A DNA stretch of 64,000 bases from Delphinapterus leucas (lineage: Eukaryota; Chordata; Mammalia; Artiodactyla; Monodontidae), in contig NW_022098069.1 in NCBI RefSeq assembly GCF_002288925.2, positions 86,411,606 through 86,475,605 of the forward strand. Direction: 5' to 3'. Each line of letters begins with the position of its first letter. The first letter of the stretch is position 1. Under the pieces are notes generated by a model, which did not search any database, was not told the DNA's origin, and saw nothing but the letters and a program-made list of their open reading frames with translations. A program made the position numbers and the translations under genes. This document shows, one piece after another, positions 13,101 to 23,605 of this stretch.

Positions 13101-16100
13101 CCCACAGCTCTGCCAGGCGCTGCTTCTGCCTGCTGTGGACAGGCAGTACGGTGACAAGCGTGCACAGGCAGTATGGTGACAAGTGTGCACAGGCTGTACA
13201 GTGACAAGGACAGGACATGGCCCCTTCCCTCGGAAGCAGCGTCCTAGAGGCAGAGACCAGGTCACACAGAGGGCAGAGCACACACACACACCCCACATGC
13301 CTACCCTCCTTCCCTGAGGGCTACAGGCCCTCAAGACCATTCTACACCACGCCTCCCCTCTCCCTGAGTGCACAGGGTGAGCCTCCTTCATCCGCCCCAA
13401 GGAGGGGCTGGCACCGGGTCTGAGGTCACAGCCCCCAGTAGGTGTCAGAAGACAACCCAGATCCTACCTTCTTTTTTTTAATCAATTTATTTATTATTTA
13501 TTGTTGGCTGCGTTGGGTCTTCGTTGCTGCATGCAGGCTTTCTCTAGTTGTGGTGAGCGGGGGCTACTCTTCATTGCGGTGCAGCGGGCTTCTCATTGCA
13601 GTGGCTTCTCTTGTTGCAGAGCATGGGCTCTAGCTGCGCGGGCTTCAGTAGTTGTGGCTTGCGGGCTCAGTAGTTGTGGCATACGGGCTTGGTTGCTCCG
13701 CGGCATGTGGGATCTTCCCGGACCAGGGCTTGAACCCGTGTCCACTGCATCGGCAGGCAGATTCTTAACCACTGGGCCACCAGGGAAGCCCCCAGATCCT
13801 ACCTTCTAAGCGCGGGGCACACCTGGCCCATGCTGGCCAGATCCTTGCAGACTGTGTTCTGTGCGGCCAAGGAACAGCTTCCAGGGCCGATCCCTGGGGT
13901 GTCCCCCTCCTCCATCCCCACCCCGTGCACACATGCGCACATGCCAGTCCCTGGCGCTTGAGTCTACGTCCTCCCAGGAGCCCTGCCCCTCAGCAGCACC
14001 TTTGTTGCCTACACACCTCCTTCCACTGCAGCGTCCACACACCCCCCCCCCCCCCTTCCTCACCCAGAGGCAGGTGGGGACAGACACCCCTCAAGGGGGT
14101 GCCTGAGGGGGCTCAGAGAAGTGGGGCATCGAGCAAGGACTTGTCCAGCGGAGTGGGCTGGAGTGAGTGCTGACTCCTCCCCTGGAGCTCAGCCCTGGGC
14201 CCAGACCTAGGCGGGGAGCGTGGTGTCTCGGGGACAGGGAGTGGCCAGGAGGGCAGCAGCAAGGTGCCCAGGCCGTGGGCCAGGACCCAGGAGCAGGGAC
14301 ATGCTGGGGTCTTGTGCCTGCAGAATGGCCTCGAGTAGAGGCCTGTCAGGGTCCCTGCCCCCGCGATGGTCCAAGGGGGGCTCTTCTTCCTCAAAATGCT
14401 CAGCCCCACTGTGTCCTCGTCAGGCTCCCCAGGTTGGGGGGGGCAGGGGGTCGCCCGGACCCTCTTATCCTGGGCCCTCTGCCTCCAATGCATCATTCTA
14501 ACCTGTGTTCTCCTCCCGCAGGCTGTCCTGGTGATGGTGCCGTGACCCCCGCCCACCAGCCCCTGCCTGGGTCCTCTCACTCCCCACCGAGCCACATCCT
14601 CACGGGCACCTTGTGCCAAAACCTAGGCGGACTGGCCAGCACCGGGCAGTGCCCCACGCGCCCCTTGTCACAGGCAGGGACAGAGCACGGAAGGCCCACG
14701 CACGGGGGTGACTCCCTCCACCGCATGTCTTGCAGGTTGGTTGCCCAGATTCACGACGAGCTGCTGTTTGAAGTGGAGGATTCACAGATCCCTGAGTTCG
14801 CAGGTGAGCCCGGAGGAGCCAGGGTTGTTTCTATGTCACGAATACAGTATCTCCCTGGGGGCTCACAGGCCCCTCCCTGCACCTGCTGTGTGCCACCTGC
14901 AGAAGGGCCAGCCTTGTTTGGGGGCCCTTGAGAGGTCTGGACGGCCATTCCCTGGCCAGCAGCCCTTGGGGAACGCTAAGTGCCCTACTGGGGGCCCTGC
15001 ATCAGCCCCAGGGGCCCCGGAAAGGTGGGGGCGACATTGGGACCCCAGGCCGGCGGGAGCCAGGCGGTGGGGCCGGCAGCAGGGTTAGTGCTGGAGCATC
15101 GGGGTGGCTGAGGCCCACAGGCTGAGCACAGACTCCAAGCCTGGGTCCCACCCTGCCCCCGCGACAGGCACCACCCGCTGTGAGCCCTCCGGGATTCTTT
15201 GAAGCTAGAGACCACCTGTCCCCGACTCAGTCCTCAGGTTGGGCAGCAGTCCTCCCCTAAACAACTACCACTGCAGTGGGCATGGGGGCCTCTCTTCTGC
15301 CTCTCTAGTGAGAGCAGGAGCCCTAGGGCCCTGGTCCCTCTAGGCCCTGCAGGGCCTGTGAGGGAGGTGGCCGAGGGAGGAGAGAGTACAGGGCTGGGCG
15401 TTAGGGCTGGGTACCAGCCTCCCAGCCAGCTCCCAAGTGACAACTGGCCAAGCCCTCCCCCAGCTCCGCCAGCACCTGCAGAGACCTGCCCTGAAAAGTG
15501 GTGAGACCGTTGCCCTCGGCGCCCCAGCCTACACGCACCTCCGTCTTACAGATGGGAAACCAGCCCATGGCAGGGCCCCATCCTGCACAGGGTCCCGTCC
15601 TACACGGGGCCCCATCCTACATGGGGCCACATCCTACACAGGGCCTCCTTCTACAGGGGGGCCCATCCTACATCATCATTTGAAATCTGTTTGGAAATAA
15701 TGGGCCTGAAACAAACCATTTGATGGGATTGGCGGGTGCTCAGCTGCTGGTTAAAAAGGAAAGAAAAAGTTCTACATCTGGAGGGAGCCGTCTTAGGAAC
15801 AGCCCAGTTCCCGTTCATCCTGGGGGCAGCTGCTCACTGTTTCAGGCAGGCATTGAGGCTCTGCTCCCTGTGGCTCCCTGAGGGATGCAGGGGCCTCGGC
15901 CACAGGCCAGCACTCAGAGGCACCACCTGGCGCTGTGCTGGGAGAGCTCTGGGGTCTCGACCCAGCCACGGACCACGAGACAGGTGAACCCGGTGTGGGC
16001 CGGGGCTGGCTGCCATCTCTGAAATGCTGGGTGGTCAGGACACACCTGATGGCGGCCCAAAGGGCAGACCCAGGATGGGGCTCTGGGGCCCCCAGCCCAG

Positions 16101-18447
16101 GGACCCTGCCCTCATGGGCCATATGGTGCAGGCCGGGGACACGGGTCACCCCAGGGAGAGGCCTGGGAGACAGCCAGCTCTGCCCGACTGCCACCGCCCC
16201 TCTGCCCAGTGGTTACTCGGGGTCACTCGTTTAGTCAGTCGCACAAAGGAGGGGATACACAGGAGGACCTGGTATTGTCTGCACACCCAGTGAGGGGGTG
16301 TCAGGGTCTGACTCCTCCCATTAGAAGCACCTGGACACCCTGCAGCTCCCCAGGGAGGCCGGGCCCACTCTGCCCGCCCACCTCCCCACAGCTGGACCCA
16401 GGAGCCACATGAAGTGGCTCCCCACTCCCCGGCCACACCAGTGTCCCTCTGCAAGCACAGAGAGGGTAGTGAGGCCTTCGGACAGCGGCTGATCCTGCGC
16501 CAGACACCCCAGGCCCCATGCCCCGCCCTGGGGCCGCGGAGGACAGAGGACAAGGCAGCCTCCGCCCATTCCTTGGGCGTTCCTTTGGCGATCTTTGTAC
16601 TGAAATGTCAGATAACTTAGAGCAAACCCTGAGGAACACTGAGCCAGCCAGCCCCTCCCGCCGGGCTGCTCCCGGCCCAGCCCCCAGTGCCATGGAGTTG
16701 TCCTTGCAGCGTCACGGGCACGTGAAACTTCACAGGGGTTTCGGCGGAAGCACAGGTCGTCCTGCCTGGGCTGCTCGGGCCAGCGGGATCGCCTGGCCTG
16801 GCCACCCGGGGCGGGGGGTTGGGGTTGGCACAGGGGGCCCGCAGCTGCAGACAAGCGTGTGGGCGGGGCTACAGCGACACTTGGGACCCGAGGGCCCTGC
16901 TTGCGGCACCCACTGTTGGGGCTCGTTAAGGCGCCTTCAAGCACGTGCCAGTGGGAGTTGGAACCAGTTGGGGAGAGCCGCAGTGGCTGCCAGAGCAACC
17001 AGTACAGGTGACCATGACTGTGTGGACTTGGGAGAACCGGGGATCCTGGGGGCTGGGGTAGGGCTGGGGCCCGGGTGTCCTCCTGGTGCCAGCTCTGCCA
17101 GGCAGGCTCGGGCTGCCCCTCTGTCTTGCCTTTGTCCCAGCCCTCGTCAGGGGAACCATGGAGGCCCTGCAGCACGTGCCGGCGGTGGAGCTGCAGCTGC
17201 AGGTGAGGGGGCGGGGCAGGAGCCGGGCAGGGCCGGGCGTGGGGGAGGAATTCATCAGCCCTCCCCCCCTAGGCCACTGCCACCTGCCCCAGGTGCACCT
17301 GGACGTGCCAAGCCAGTCCCAGCCAGACTGCTGGCTGTTGGCTCTCAGAGGGGCTCCAGGTCCCCACCAGGAAGACCTTCGGGTCCATGCTCCCCCAGGG
17401 TGGTGGGGAAGGTGGAGGAGTAACAAGGAGGTGAGAGTCCTTGAAGTCTTGCACATGGGCCGGACAGGGTCAACAAGCACCTTGGAGCCCCTGGAAAGGC
17501 TGCAGGGAAGGATGGCTTGCCCCTCGTCCCATGGTCGCTCCCTCCTCCCTGCCGTGGAAGCAGCCATGTTCTGTGCCCCTGGGGCCCCTGCACCCATCCC
17601 ACCGTTAACTTTACCCCTCACCTCGCCCTGTGGGCGGCAGCTTGGCAGCATGAAGGAGCACCCACACAGGCCCAGCCAGGGACGGGAACTCCCGTGTTCT
17701 GGAGTAGTTGGCGTTTGCTCCTGTGGCAGGTGGAGACGTGGGGGACCCGAGGTCCCCAGGAGCCCAAGAAGCCCCACCTCACCCCACTAGTAGCCCTGCA
17801 AGTGGCAGGGGGCTGCAGCTGTGAGCGGCCCCCTCCCGTTGAGAGGGAGCTCTTGAGCCGTGGTCAAGGGTGCTCTCAGGATCAGGTCCCTAGGAGGGCT
17901 CTCCAGACTCCTCTGCACCTCTTGAAATCAGCTGATCCCCCTGGGGGACCACAGGTGGCCCCAGGACACACCTCCCTATGCCAGAGCCCCCTGCCTGGCC
18001 AGCCCCTACGAGCTCCTTGCTGCACAGGGGCCCTGGCAGGTGAGGGGGCTCAGCCAAGGTCGAGGCATTGTGACAGGGTGGGTGTGCGGTGAGCCCGTTT
18101 ACCTGTTGCCGTGTGTGTGCGTGTGAGCGTGTGTGAGTGTGCGTCTGTCCGTAGCTGAGCTGCTGTGGCCGTGTCTAATTGTGTGTCTTGGGGCAAGTGG
18201 CTGCCCGCGTGGGGGTCTGGGCGGTGGCTGGGAAGGTCTGGCGCTCACCTCTGGCTGCCACCCGCAGGTGCCCCTGAAGGTGAGCTTGAGTGTCGGCCGC
18301 TCGTGGGGACACCTGGCACCACTGCAGGAGGCCCCGGCCCGTGACCCCACCACCGTCCTGCCGAGTCTCCAAGCAACCGCTCAGCCACCGCCGGCCCCTG
18401 AGCGCCTACCCCCGTGCACGCATTTTTCGCCTTCATTTGGTCTGTAG
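1038..18447 (+). CDS. POLN: DNA polymerase nu, C-terminal six coding exons (5' part outside window)
   Basis: POLN is a family-A (Pol I-like) low-fidelity nuclear polymerase used in translesion synthesis and crosslink repair. The segments 1038-1169, 6193-6303, 8567-8645, 14736-14803, 17141-17202 and 18268-18447 join in phase, all with AG/GT borders, into about 210 codons. They read through the end of the palm/fingers domain: a GRRRPLPRI block, an NFVVQGSAAD block, and motif C with the catalytic HDE triad in [12 protein letters not shown] short proline-rich tail ends in HFSPSFGL and TAG. The catalytic Asp and Glu of motif C are intact and no frameshift or internal stop was seen, so this looks functional. 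The first visible exon begins with a split Gly codon, so upstream exons lie before the window. POLN converges on NAT8L. Identification rests on remembered family sequence; no alignment was run. Confidence 0.95.
1428..1588 (+). mobile_element. 5'-truncated L1 insertion with perfect 18-bp target duplication
   Basis: About 125 bp of L1 3' end (tttgttataaagcagaaact, a ccccaataaagatg signal and a poly-A tail) is flanked by identical 18-bp copies at 1428-1445 and 1571-1588. This is a typical target-primed reverse transcription product. The intact flanks and A-tail indicate a fairly young insertion. Confidence 0.9.
1589..2030 (+). mobile_element. Degraded L1 ORF2-like fragment
   Basis: An A-rich tract includes a segment like the L1 endonuclease coding region (gagcatgttctgtgaccaca). 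Frames are broken throughout. From 2031 to about 2600 the intron is GC-rich with nothing recognisable. Confidence 0.4.
2600..2780 (+). repeat. MIR-like SINE
   Basis: The sequence carries the MIR core pattern: gcaggtgaagaaaatgagcc, then agatcaagtagcttcctgag, then cacacagctaacaaa. It is ancient and diverged. Confidence 0.65.
2925..3005 (+). repeat. L2-like fragment
   Basis: The stretch ttgttgggtgcctacccgtg followed by tcaggcactgtgttggcacc matches the 'gcctactatgtgccaggcac' signature common in ancient L2 ends. Confidence 0.4.
3006..4690. other. POLN intron 1, unclassified part
   Basis: The first part is GC-rich and apparently unique. From about 4000 it becomes A/G-rich and may be an old LINE fragment that continues between and after the two SINEs at 4.7-5.4 kb. 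No exon-like segment was found. Confidence 0.3.
4694..4988 (+). mobile_element. tRNA-derived cetartiodactyl SINE with 15-bp target duplication
   Basis: The SINE body (4709-4973) starts ggcttccctggtggcgcagt, carries the A/B-box region of a tRNA-like head and ends in (aatt)n/poly-A. Identical 15-bp duplications lie at 4694-4708 and 4974-4988. Confidence 0.92.
5039..5386 (+). mobile_element. tRNA-derived SINE, long variant, 13-bp target duplication
   Basis: The body (5052-5373) has the same family head, with the 'cacaactactga' block repeated so the unit is about 320 bp. The flanks at 5039-5051 and 5374-5386 match at 12 of 13 bases. It lies 63 bp after the previous SINE in the same orientation. 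Confidence 0.92.
5387..6192. other. POLN intron 1, last part
   Basis: Mixed-composition intron ending in a pyrimidine-rich tract (cttgcccttcctcc) before the exon at 6193. No repeat or RNA gene recognised. Confidence 0.4.
6193..6303 (+). CDS. POLN: POLN exon: GRRRPLPRI block
   Basis: The exon encodes [15 protein letters not shown] through QAVNFVVQ. The GRRRxLPxI and AxNxxxQG blocks are conserved in family-A polymerases. The acceptor is gacgcag. The donor gtgcca fits the consensus poorly but keeps the frame into the exon at 8567 through a split Gly codon. Confidence 0.93.
6304..8566. other. POLN intron between the GRRRPLPRI and GSAAD exons
   Basis: GC-rich intron. An L2/MIR-like fragment is probable at about 7730-7920 (acacccactatttgcctggc, then actgggaggctgaggttctg). 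The remainder shows no recognised element. Confidence 0.4.
8567..8645 (+). CDS. POLN: POLN exon: GSAADLCK segment
   Basis: The exon encodes [17 protein letters not shown] and ends TAR across the splice. SAAD completes the conserved QGSAAD block begun in the previous exon. The acceptor is tcacag and the donor gtcagt; the exon ends with two bases of an Arg codon. Confidence 0.93.
8646..13137. other. POLN intron before the motif C exon, first part
   Basis: GC-rich intron with long accidental open frames (for example 8484-9446 on the minus strand) that lack homology, splice context or start context. The stretch at 9720-9900 is T-rich. No repeat was identified with confidence. Confidence 0.4.
13138..13212. 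repeat. 27-bp tandem repeat, about 2.7 copies
   Basis: Three successive units follow the pattern acaggcagta-c/t-ggtgacaag-c/t-gtgc. The third is diverged (acaggctgtacagtgacaag). Confidence 0.8.
13456..13807 (-). mobile_element. tRNA-derived SINE, antisense, perfect 17-bp target duplication
   Basis: The body (13473-13790) reads from the T-rich tail to ggccaccagggaagcc, the reverse complement of the SINE head. Identical 17-bp flanks lie at 13456-13472 and 13791-13807. Confidence 0.93.
13808..14735. other. POLN intron before the motif C exon, last part
   Basis: GC-rich. It includes a poly-C run at about 14038-14055. No exon other than motif C at 14736 was found. Confidence 0.4.
14736..14803 (+). 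CDS. POLN: POLN exon: motif C (HDE)
   Basis: The exon encodes [22 protein letters not shown] is motif C of family-A polymerases, and its Asp binds catalytic metal. The acceptor is cttgcag and the donor gtgagc. Preserved motif C argues against decay of the gene. Confidence 0.95.
14804..17140. other. POLN intron after motif C exon
   Basis: GC-rich intron, apparently unique except for the 18-bp tandem repeat near 15.6 kb. Several long open frames on both strands come from high GC content. Confidence 0.4.
15563..15678. repeat. 18-bp tandem repeat, about six copies
   Basis: Units follow the pattern ggccccatcctacacagg with substitutions (tgcaca, tacacg, tacatg). Confidence 0.85.
17141..17202 (+). 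CDS. POLN: POLN exon: post-motif C helix
   Basis: The exon encodes [19 protein letters not shown] and ends LQ before gtgagg. This is the helix that follows motif C in Pol nu. It joins the last exon in phase 0. Confidence 0.92.
17203..18267. other. Last POLN intron
   Basis: A GC-rich intron with a GT-rich low-complexity stretch at about 18105-18155. It ends at the cccgcag acceptor before 18268. Confidence 0.5.
18268..18447 (+). CDS. POLN: POLN last coding exon
   Basis: The acceptor is cccgcag. The exon encodes [20 protein letters not shown], closing the polymerase domain, then a Pro-rich tail ending HFSPSFGL before TAG at 18445-18447. The tail beyond PLQEA lies outside the polymerase fold and is expected to vary between species. 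Confidence 0.93.
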   Translation: MPLKVSLSVGRSWGHLAPLQEAPARDPTTVLPSLQATAQPPPAPERLPPCTHFSPSFGL

Positions 18448-20231
18448 CCCCAGGCAACAGCGGGGAAGAGAACTGGTTTCCACCAGCCCGCTGTGTGGCC
18501 TTCCCAAGGTCAGAGTCAAGCGCTTGGTACTCGGCTAGGGCCACCTTTCCTCTGGAGCTGGGGCAGCTGGGTGCCCCCCGGAGTAAACGCCTCTTGTGAA
18601 TGTGCTCAGCCCTGTCCGCGTGAATTCTTCCCTTGGGTGGGATACACCATGTGCGCAGCCCTCGGCCGCTTGGGCACAGCCAGGGCAAGCACCCCAGGCA
18701 GGAGTGGCCCAGCCCTAGGTTGCCCCAGGCTGACAGCTGCTCACCACCTCGCGGGTGCCCAGGAGCTGCCAGCAGCCTGGCTCCCAGGGCCTCCAGGGCT
18801 GGGGCAGTGACGTACTGGCCAGAGATCACAGCCTGACCACCCTCCTGAGGGCCAGAGGGGCCCGTGCACAGGTGCTCGCCGGCCAGGTGTCCACGCGAGC
18901 TGGTTCTCACAGACCCCCAGGGCCGAGGGAGGGCATGGCCCGTGCACCCCTGGAGCCTCACAGCAGCCTGTGACAGAGGTGCCACCCCCCTGGCATGGTG
19001 GGGACACTGAGGCAGGGGAAGGTCACCTCACTGGGACAGGTGTCCCAGCAGGACTGCAGCTGGGCTCCCACCGACCCTGCCCCGCACCACTGCCCGGCCG
19101 CCTGTCTCATCCCGGGGCCCCATTCCCAGACCCTGGTCTGGGTCCAGGCTCTGCATGCCACCCTCCAAGTGGGGTGCAGCGCCTACCCAGGGCAGGGCGA
19201 GCATGTTGACAGGGCCCAGATGCAGCTCCAGGAGCGGGCACGGGTTCCCCCCCCCCCTCCACCGGCTGTAGACTCTGCTCCTGTTTAATGGCAACTAGAG
19301 CCCACGGGACATGGCATCATCTTTTCTGAGTGACGTGGATTGTCACAGTTTATCATGCCCAGGCCCGTTTTTCTCATGGCTTCAAGATCTCGTCACTGGT
19401 CTCATGGGCTGTGCAGCATCCAGATGGCCAGGCCTGACCGCCATGTGATAGAACATTCCAGCACCTGGAGAGCTGCCAGGGCCCTCCACGCCACTGCCTC
19501 TGTTGTGTGTCCGTATGTCTGAGTGGCAGCCTGTCTTCATGCTCTGTCACCTCAGAAGCAAGACCACTGCCGGGCTTCACAAGGGGCATCTCACTCAAGC
19601 AAACGACCGTCCTTGGGAGCTGACATCTCTGGGCCAGCGTGGACCGCCGTGTGCCTTGTGGGGGGAAGCCACGTGGGGTGGGCACATCCCAGAGCGTCCC
19701 AGTCAGACCCGCGAGAAGGGAACACGCCTGACACCCTCGGGGCTGGGCGGTGGATGGACCCTGCGAGGACGTTCCCTCCCACCCAGAACCTGGGCCAGGG
19801 CAGGAGAGCGCAGCCAGGGGAAGGCCTGCTGTGGAGAGCAGTCCATGCTGGGTGGGCTGCAGGAGCCTTTGGACACGGCTGGGTGTATGTCCACCCTGAG
19901 CCCCAACGTCCCTGCCCCACCCCTGTGCCCTGCTCTCCAGCCTGACACCCCCATCCCATCACCCTCCCTTCCTTACAGACACTGGGGGTCCCACACCTCA
20001 TGGCATCCCTCAGAGCCGACCTGCTCCAAGGAGGCGTCAGACAGACGGGCAGACCCCCAGGCCTGCAGGAGAGCCCGGCCGGGGCTGCTGACACAAAAAC
20101 GGGGGCCTCTCAGCCCACAGGTCACCCAGGCACCTGCTCCAGCCTCCAGGAGGAGGGGCCCAGCATCTCCAGGAAAGCAGCCCTTCCTGGCCCAGCGTTG
20201 CGCAGACGACACCTCAAGAAAGCATGGAGCC
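18448..20231. other. Convergent intergenic gap between POLN and NAT8L 3' ends
   Basis: This holds the POLN 3' UTR/flank and about 1.8 kb up to the NAT8L poly(A) site. There is a poly-C run at about 19245-19260. No gene or clear transposon was recognised. Confidence 0.45.
18581..18586 (+). terminator. POLN: Possible POLN variant poly(A) signal (AGTAAA)
   Basis: AGTAAA lies about 134 bases after the POLN stop, with a GT-containing stretch (cttgtgaatgtg) just downstream. AGTAAA is a known weak variant of AATAAA. No AATAAA was seen on the plus strand in the gap before NAT8L. Confidence 0.35.
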
Positions 20232-20250
20232 CGGTTCCATCAACTCCGGT

Positions 20251-20256
20251 TTTATT
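20251..20256 (-). terminator. NAT8L: NAT8L poly(A) signal (AATAAA on minus strand)
   Basis: The plus-strand tttatt reads AATAAA on the minus strand (ttcaataaaaccgg). It is the best candidate for the 3' end of the long NAT8L message, with cleavage expected about 15-25 bases downstream, near 20232. This is inferred from the signal alone. Confidence 0.55.
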
Positions 20257-23200
20257 GAAAAACAGCAGCATTGGGGGCTGGGCAGGCGGAGGGACACTGC
20301 TCCCGGCCCCTCCCATCGCTCACACACGCACAGGAAGCCTGGGACCCTCTCCCCAGCCCTGCAGCCTGTCTCCTCTGGACGCAGTGCACGGCCCCTCCGG
20401 GCCCTCTCGGGGGCTGTTTGGTACATCCTGGGATGTCAGGACAGACGCCTCAGTCCTGGGCTCACAAACGGTAAACACAGTAAGTGAAACCAGCCACCAT
20501 GACACGTTCTGGGCTCTGCCTGCCCAAGGACACCGCGTCCATGGCAGCCGTGGTCAAACAAATCTGATCTCGGCCAGTCTGGCTGAGTGTCACTGCTCTT
20601 GCCACCCTCCCCACACAGCCAGAGAGCTGGGCAAAAGCTCATCCTGGTCACCCCCCTTCACACAGGCCGTCCGGCACCCTTGGCCAGGGAGGAAAGAGCA
20701 CTAGATTCAAGGTCCGCTGGGTCCGGAGAAGGAGCGTGAACGAGGCCTCAGGCCGGCCGCACCGCCGAGCACCTCCCGGCTGCCCCTTCCCAGCCAGAGC
20801 GGGCCCTCGGCCCCCAGGCTCCCTCCCTGCACACACACACACGCACACACGCAGAGGCGCACACGTGTGCGCGTACCCACAGGCACACATGCACACACAC
20901 AGGCACACCCCTTCTCCAAAACGGCTAATTATTGCTGTTAAAAAACCACATCCAACAACAGTTAGCTTGGGGCTCCCCTCCCTGACCCCGGGCAGCCCAC
21001 TTGTCAGTGGACCTCACGCCATCACTGAGAGCCTGTCCTTGGCACCATGGAGCAAACACAGTCCAGGATCTGCCCCACACCCAGCCCAGAACTCGAACCC
21101 AAAAGCCTCGGCCAGAGGGCCACCAGCACAGGTACACAGCCTGTGGCCAAAATGATTCACAGAAGCGGCTTCCAACAGACACAGGAGCAGCAGGAACACG
21201 GAGGACATAGCCAGGGAAAGGCAGCAGGCTCCCAAGGCCTGGGGCCACTGTCCAGCCATCCCCCAGACACTGACAGGAAGGCGGCCCCAGCGGTGTGCCC
21301 AGCGCCCGAGGATGGGCAAAGACCCACACCCACAAGTGTCAACATGCCTCCCAGAGGCCAGAGCCAGGCCCTGTGGCCCAGAGAGCCTCCTAAGCACTTG
21401 CCTGATGCCGGAGGGGCCACCTGAGAAAGGACACACAGAGCAGGGTGGGGGCCGCCCCAGGACCGTGTGGCCTCCCAGCCCAAGCCTTCTGCCCCCTGTC
21501 CCTCCCCCACTCCACCCAAGGGCAGCAGGGGGAGGCCAGGCCGGACACGATGGAGGTACCAGGTGGGAGACGCTGCCACGGCCCTTCCTGGGGCCGGGAC
21601 ACCTGGCTGGCCTCAACACACGCACACCACCCACCCTGGCTGCCCACCGTCAGGGGCCAGCTGTCTGAAAAGCCCATACCTGGGCAGGGGGAGCTACCCC
21701 TGGGATGGCCCGCCAGCCACATGCCAGGACCCTAGTGGCACTGGGCCATCCAGAGGTGCTGGAGCCTTCAGCTGCCCTGGATCCCACTGCCTGGACGTGC
21801 CCATCGGGCCTGTGTTCCAGGCTCATCTAACGCAGACATCCTGAGCGCTCTGCCTCCCGCTTTCCGCTCCAGACACAGACAACAGAAGCCCTGGAAGCCC
21901 GACCCCTGAGCACGGGTGCCGGGCCCAGGGCTGGCTTTCCAGTCTGGGGAGGCCCAGGAGCCAGCAGGGAGGGGAGGGGGCCCAGGGCCGCCCAGTGCAG
22001 AGAAGCTGCCCAGACACATCACTGGGCAGGACCCCAGGAGGACGCTTCACAGAGGTAGAAGAAGTAACATCAGAATTTCTACAAAGGTATAAAATTCACA
22101 TCTCAGTGCATGTTTGTGGAGCAGTTAGCTCCCAGGCTGGGGGAGGACGGGAGACCTGCCCCCCGTGCTCCCCTGGAGCCCGGGAGCCGCATGCCGGCCG
22201 GGCAAGGGTCCTGACCTGGGCTCAGCACGCACCCAGCCTGGGGCACACAGGTGCCTCTGCCCACCTCAGGGGCCAGGCAGCAGCTGGACAGCAGAGTTCC
22301 GGACACATGGCCACCCTGCCACACCCCTCCTGGCATCTCTCCTGGCAGCAGCAAGAGGGCATAAGGAAAGGTCAAGAGCCCAGCCAGCACCCACCAGCCT
22401 CCGGGCCACTGACTGGGGCGCGGGGAGGACGCAGCATCGACAGACACCAGCAGGACGGGAGGGGCCACACCACTGCCAGAAGCATCACCAGAGAGGCACT
22501 TCGGTCGATGCCAGCAGACGTGGGCAGCCCGGGGGCTCCGGCGGCCCCACCCACGGGCCCCGCCCCAGGGACGGGAGGTCCAAAGGCACAGGATCAGAGG
22601 AAGCTGGCAGCGTCCCAGTGCCACCGCCTGACACCTGACAAGACACGACCCACCACGCGGACGTCACGGGCCCCCGCCTGCCCTTCCCACCCGGCCAGGC
22701 CTCAGGTCAGCTGCAGCCCCAACTCGCCCCACGCCAACTAAGGCCACCCCAAGCCGACACCGAACCAAACAGAAAGAGGAAAAAGGCACAACTGTTTGTT
22801 TTCCGTTTTGCTAAAACACTTTACGTCTGTCTGTATAATCCGGATTAACAAAATCTGAGAGCTGCAAGAAAATAGGTGCCGATTTCTGTACAGTCTACAA
22901 AATTCCCACCCCCGAGCGGGGACCGGGCGCCACCAGGGGGAATGTACAGGGGAGCACGGGGTCTGTACAGTGTTCTGCAAGTATCTCAGTTGCTGACAGC
23001 ACAAAAGGCCCCTCAGGAAACTAGGCTTGTTCCGTCCATCTGCTTACTTCCAAAGCGCCTCTTTAAGAATGCTCCCTCCACGGTCCTGCACGTGGGACCC
23101 AGCTCAATGGCCCAGGACGCCTGCCACTTCCCCTCCCCCAAATCCCCAAATAAGGGGGTCTTGGCGGGCATCTCTGCCCTCCTGCCACCAGGCGAGGTCC

Positions 23201-23568
23201 GGGCTTACAGCTGGACGTGCGGGCACTGCCAACCACCACCTTCCTCTCCCCCTCTGGGCCACCCCAGCACCCCAAGGCCACTGCCTGAGACCTCAAGAAG
23301 GAGAGGGTGGAGGCACAGGTCCCCCAGAGCCCACGGTGAACTCCTGCACTGGGAGGCTGCCAGGAACTTGCTCCCATCCTGCCCTCCGTCCTGCAACACG
23401 AGAGCTCGACAGGGGTAGCCCGGAGCCTCCTCACAAAGCAGGAATGCTCTTTGGGGAGAAATTATGTTAAGTCAGGGTCTCCCTCCAGATTCCAAACTGA
23501 AACCCTCCACCCACCCGGCCACCCACCCCCACCCAACTGGGCCAGAAATAGTGCATTCTAGACCACAC

Positions 23569-23570
<2 letters not shown>

Positions 23571-23602
<32 letters not shown>
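23571..23602. repeat. (GT)16 microsatellite
   Basis: Uninterrupted gt dinucleotides lie in the probable NAT8L 3' UTR; they read (CA)n in the transcript. Confidence 0.95.

Positions 23603-23605
<3 letters not shown>

Noticed and set aside
18448..20231. Overlap of POLN and NAT8L transcripts.
   Set aside because: The best poly(A) candidates leave a gap of more than 1.6 kb.
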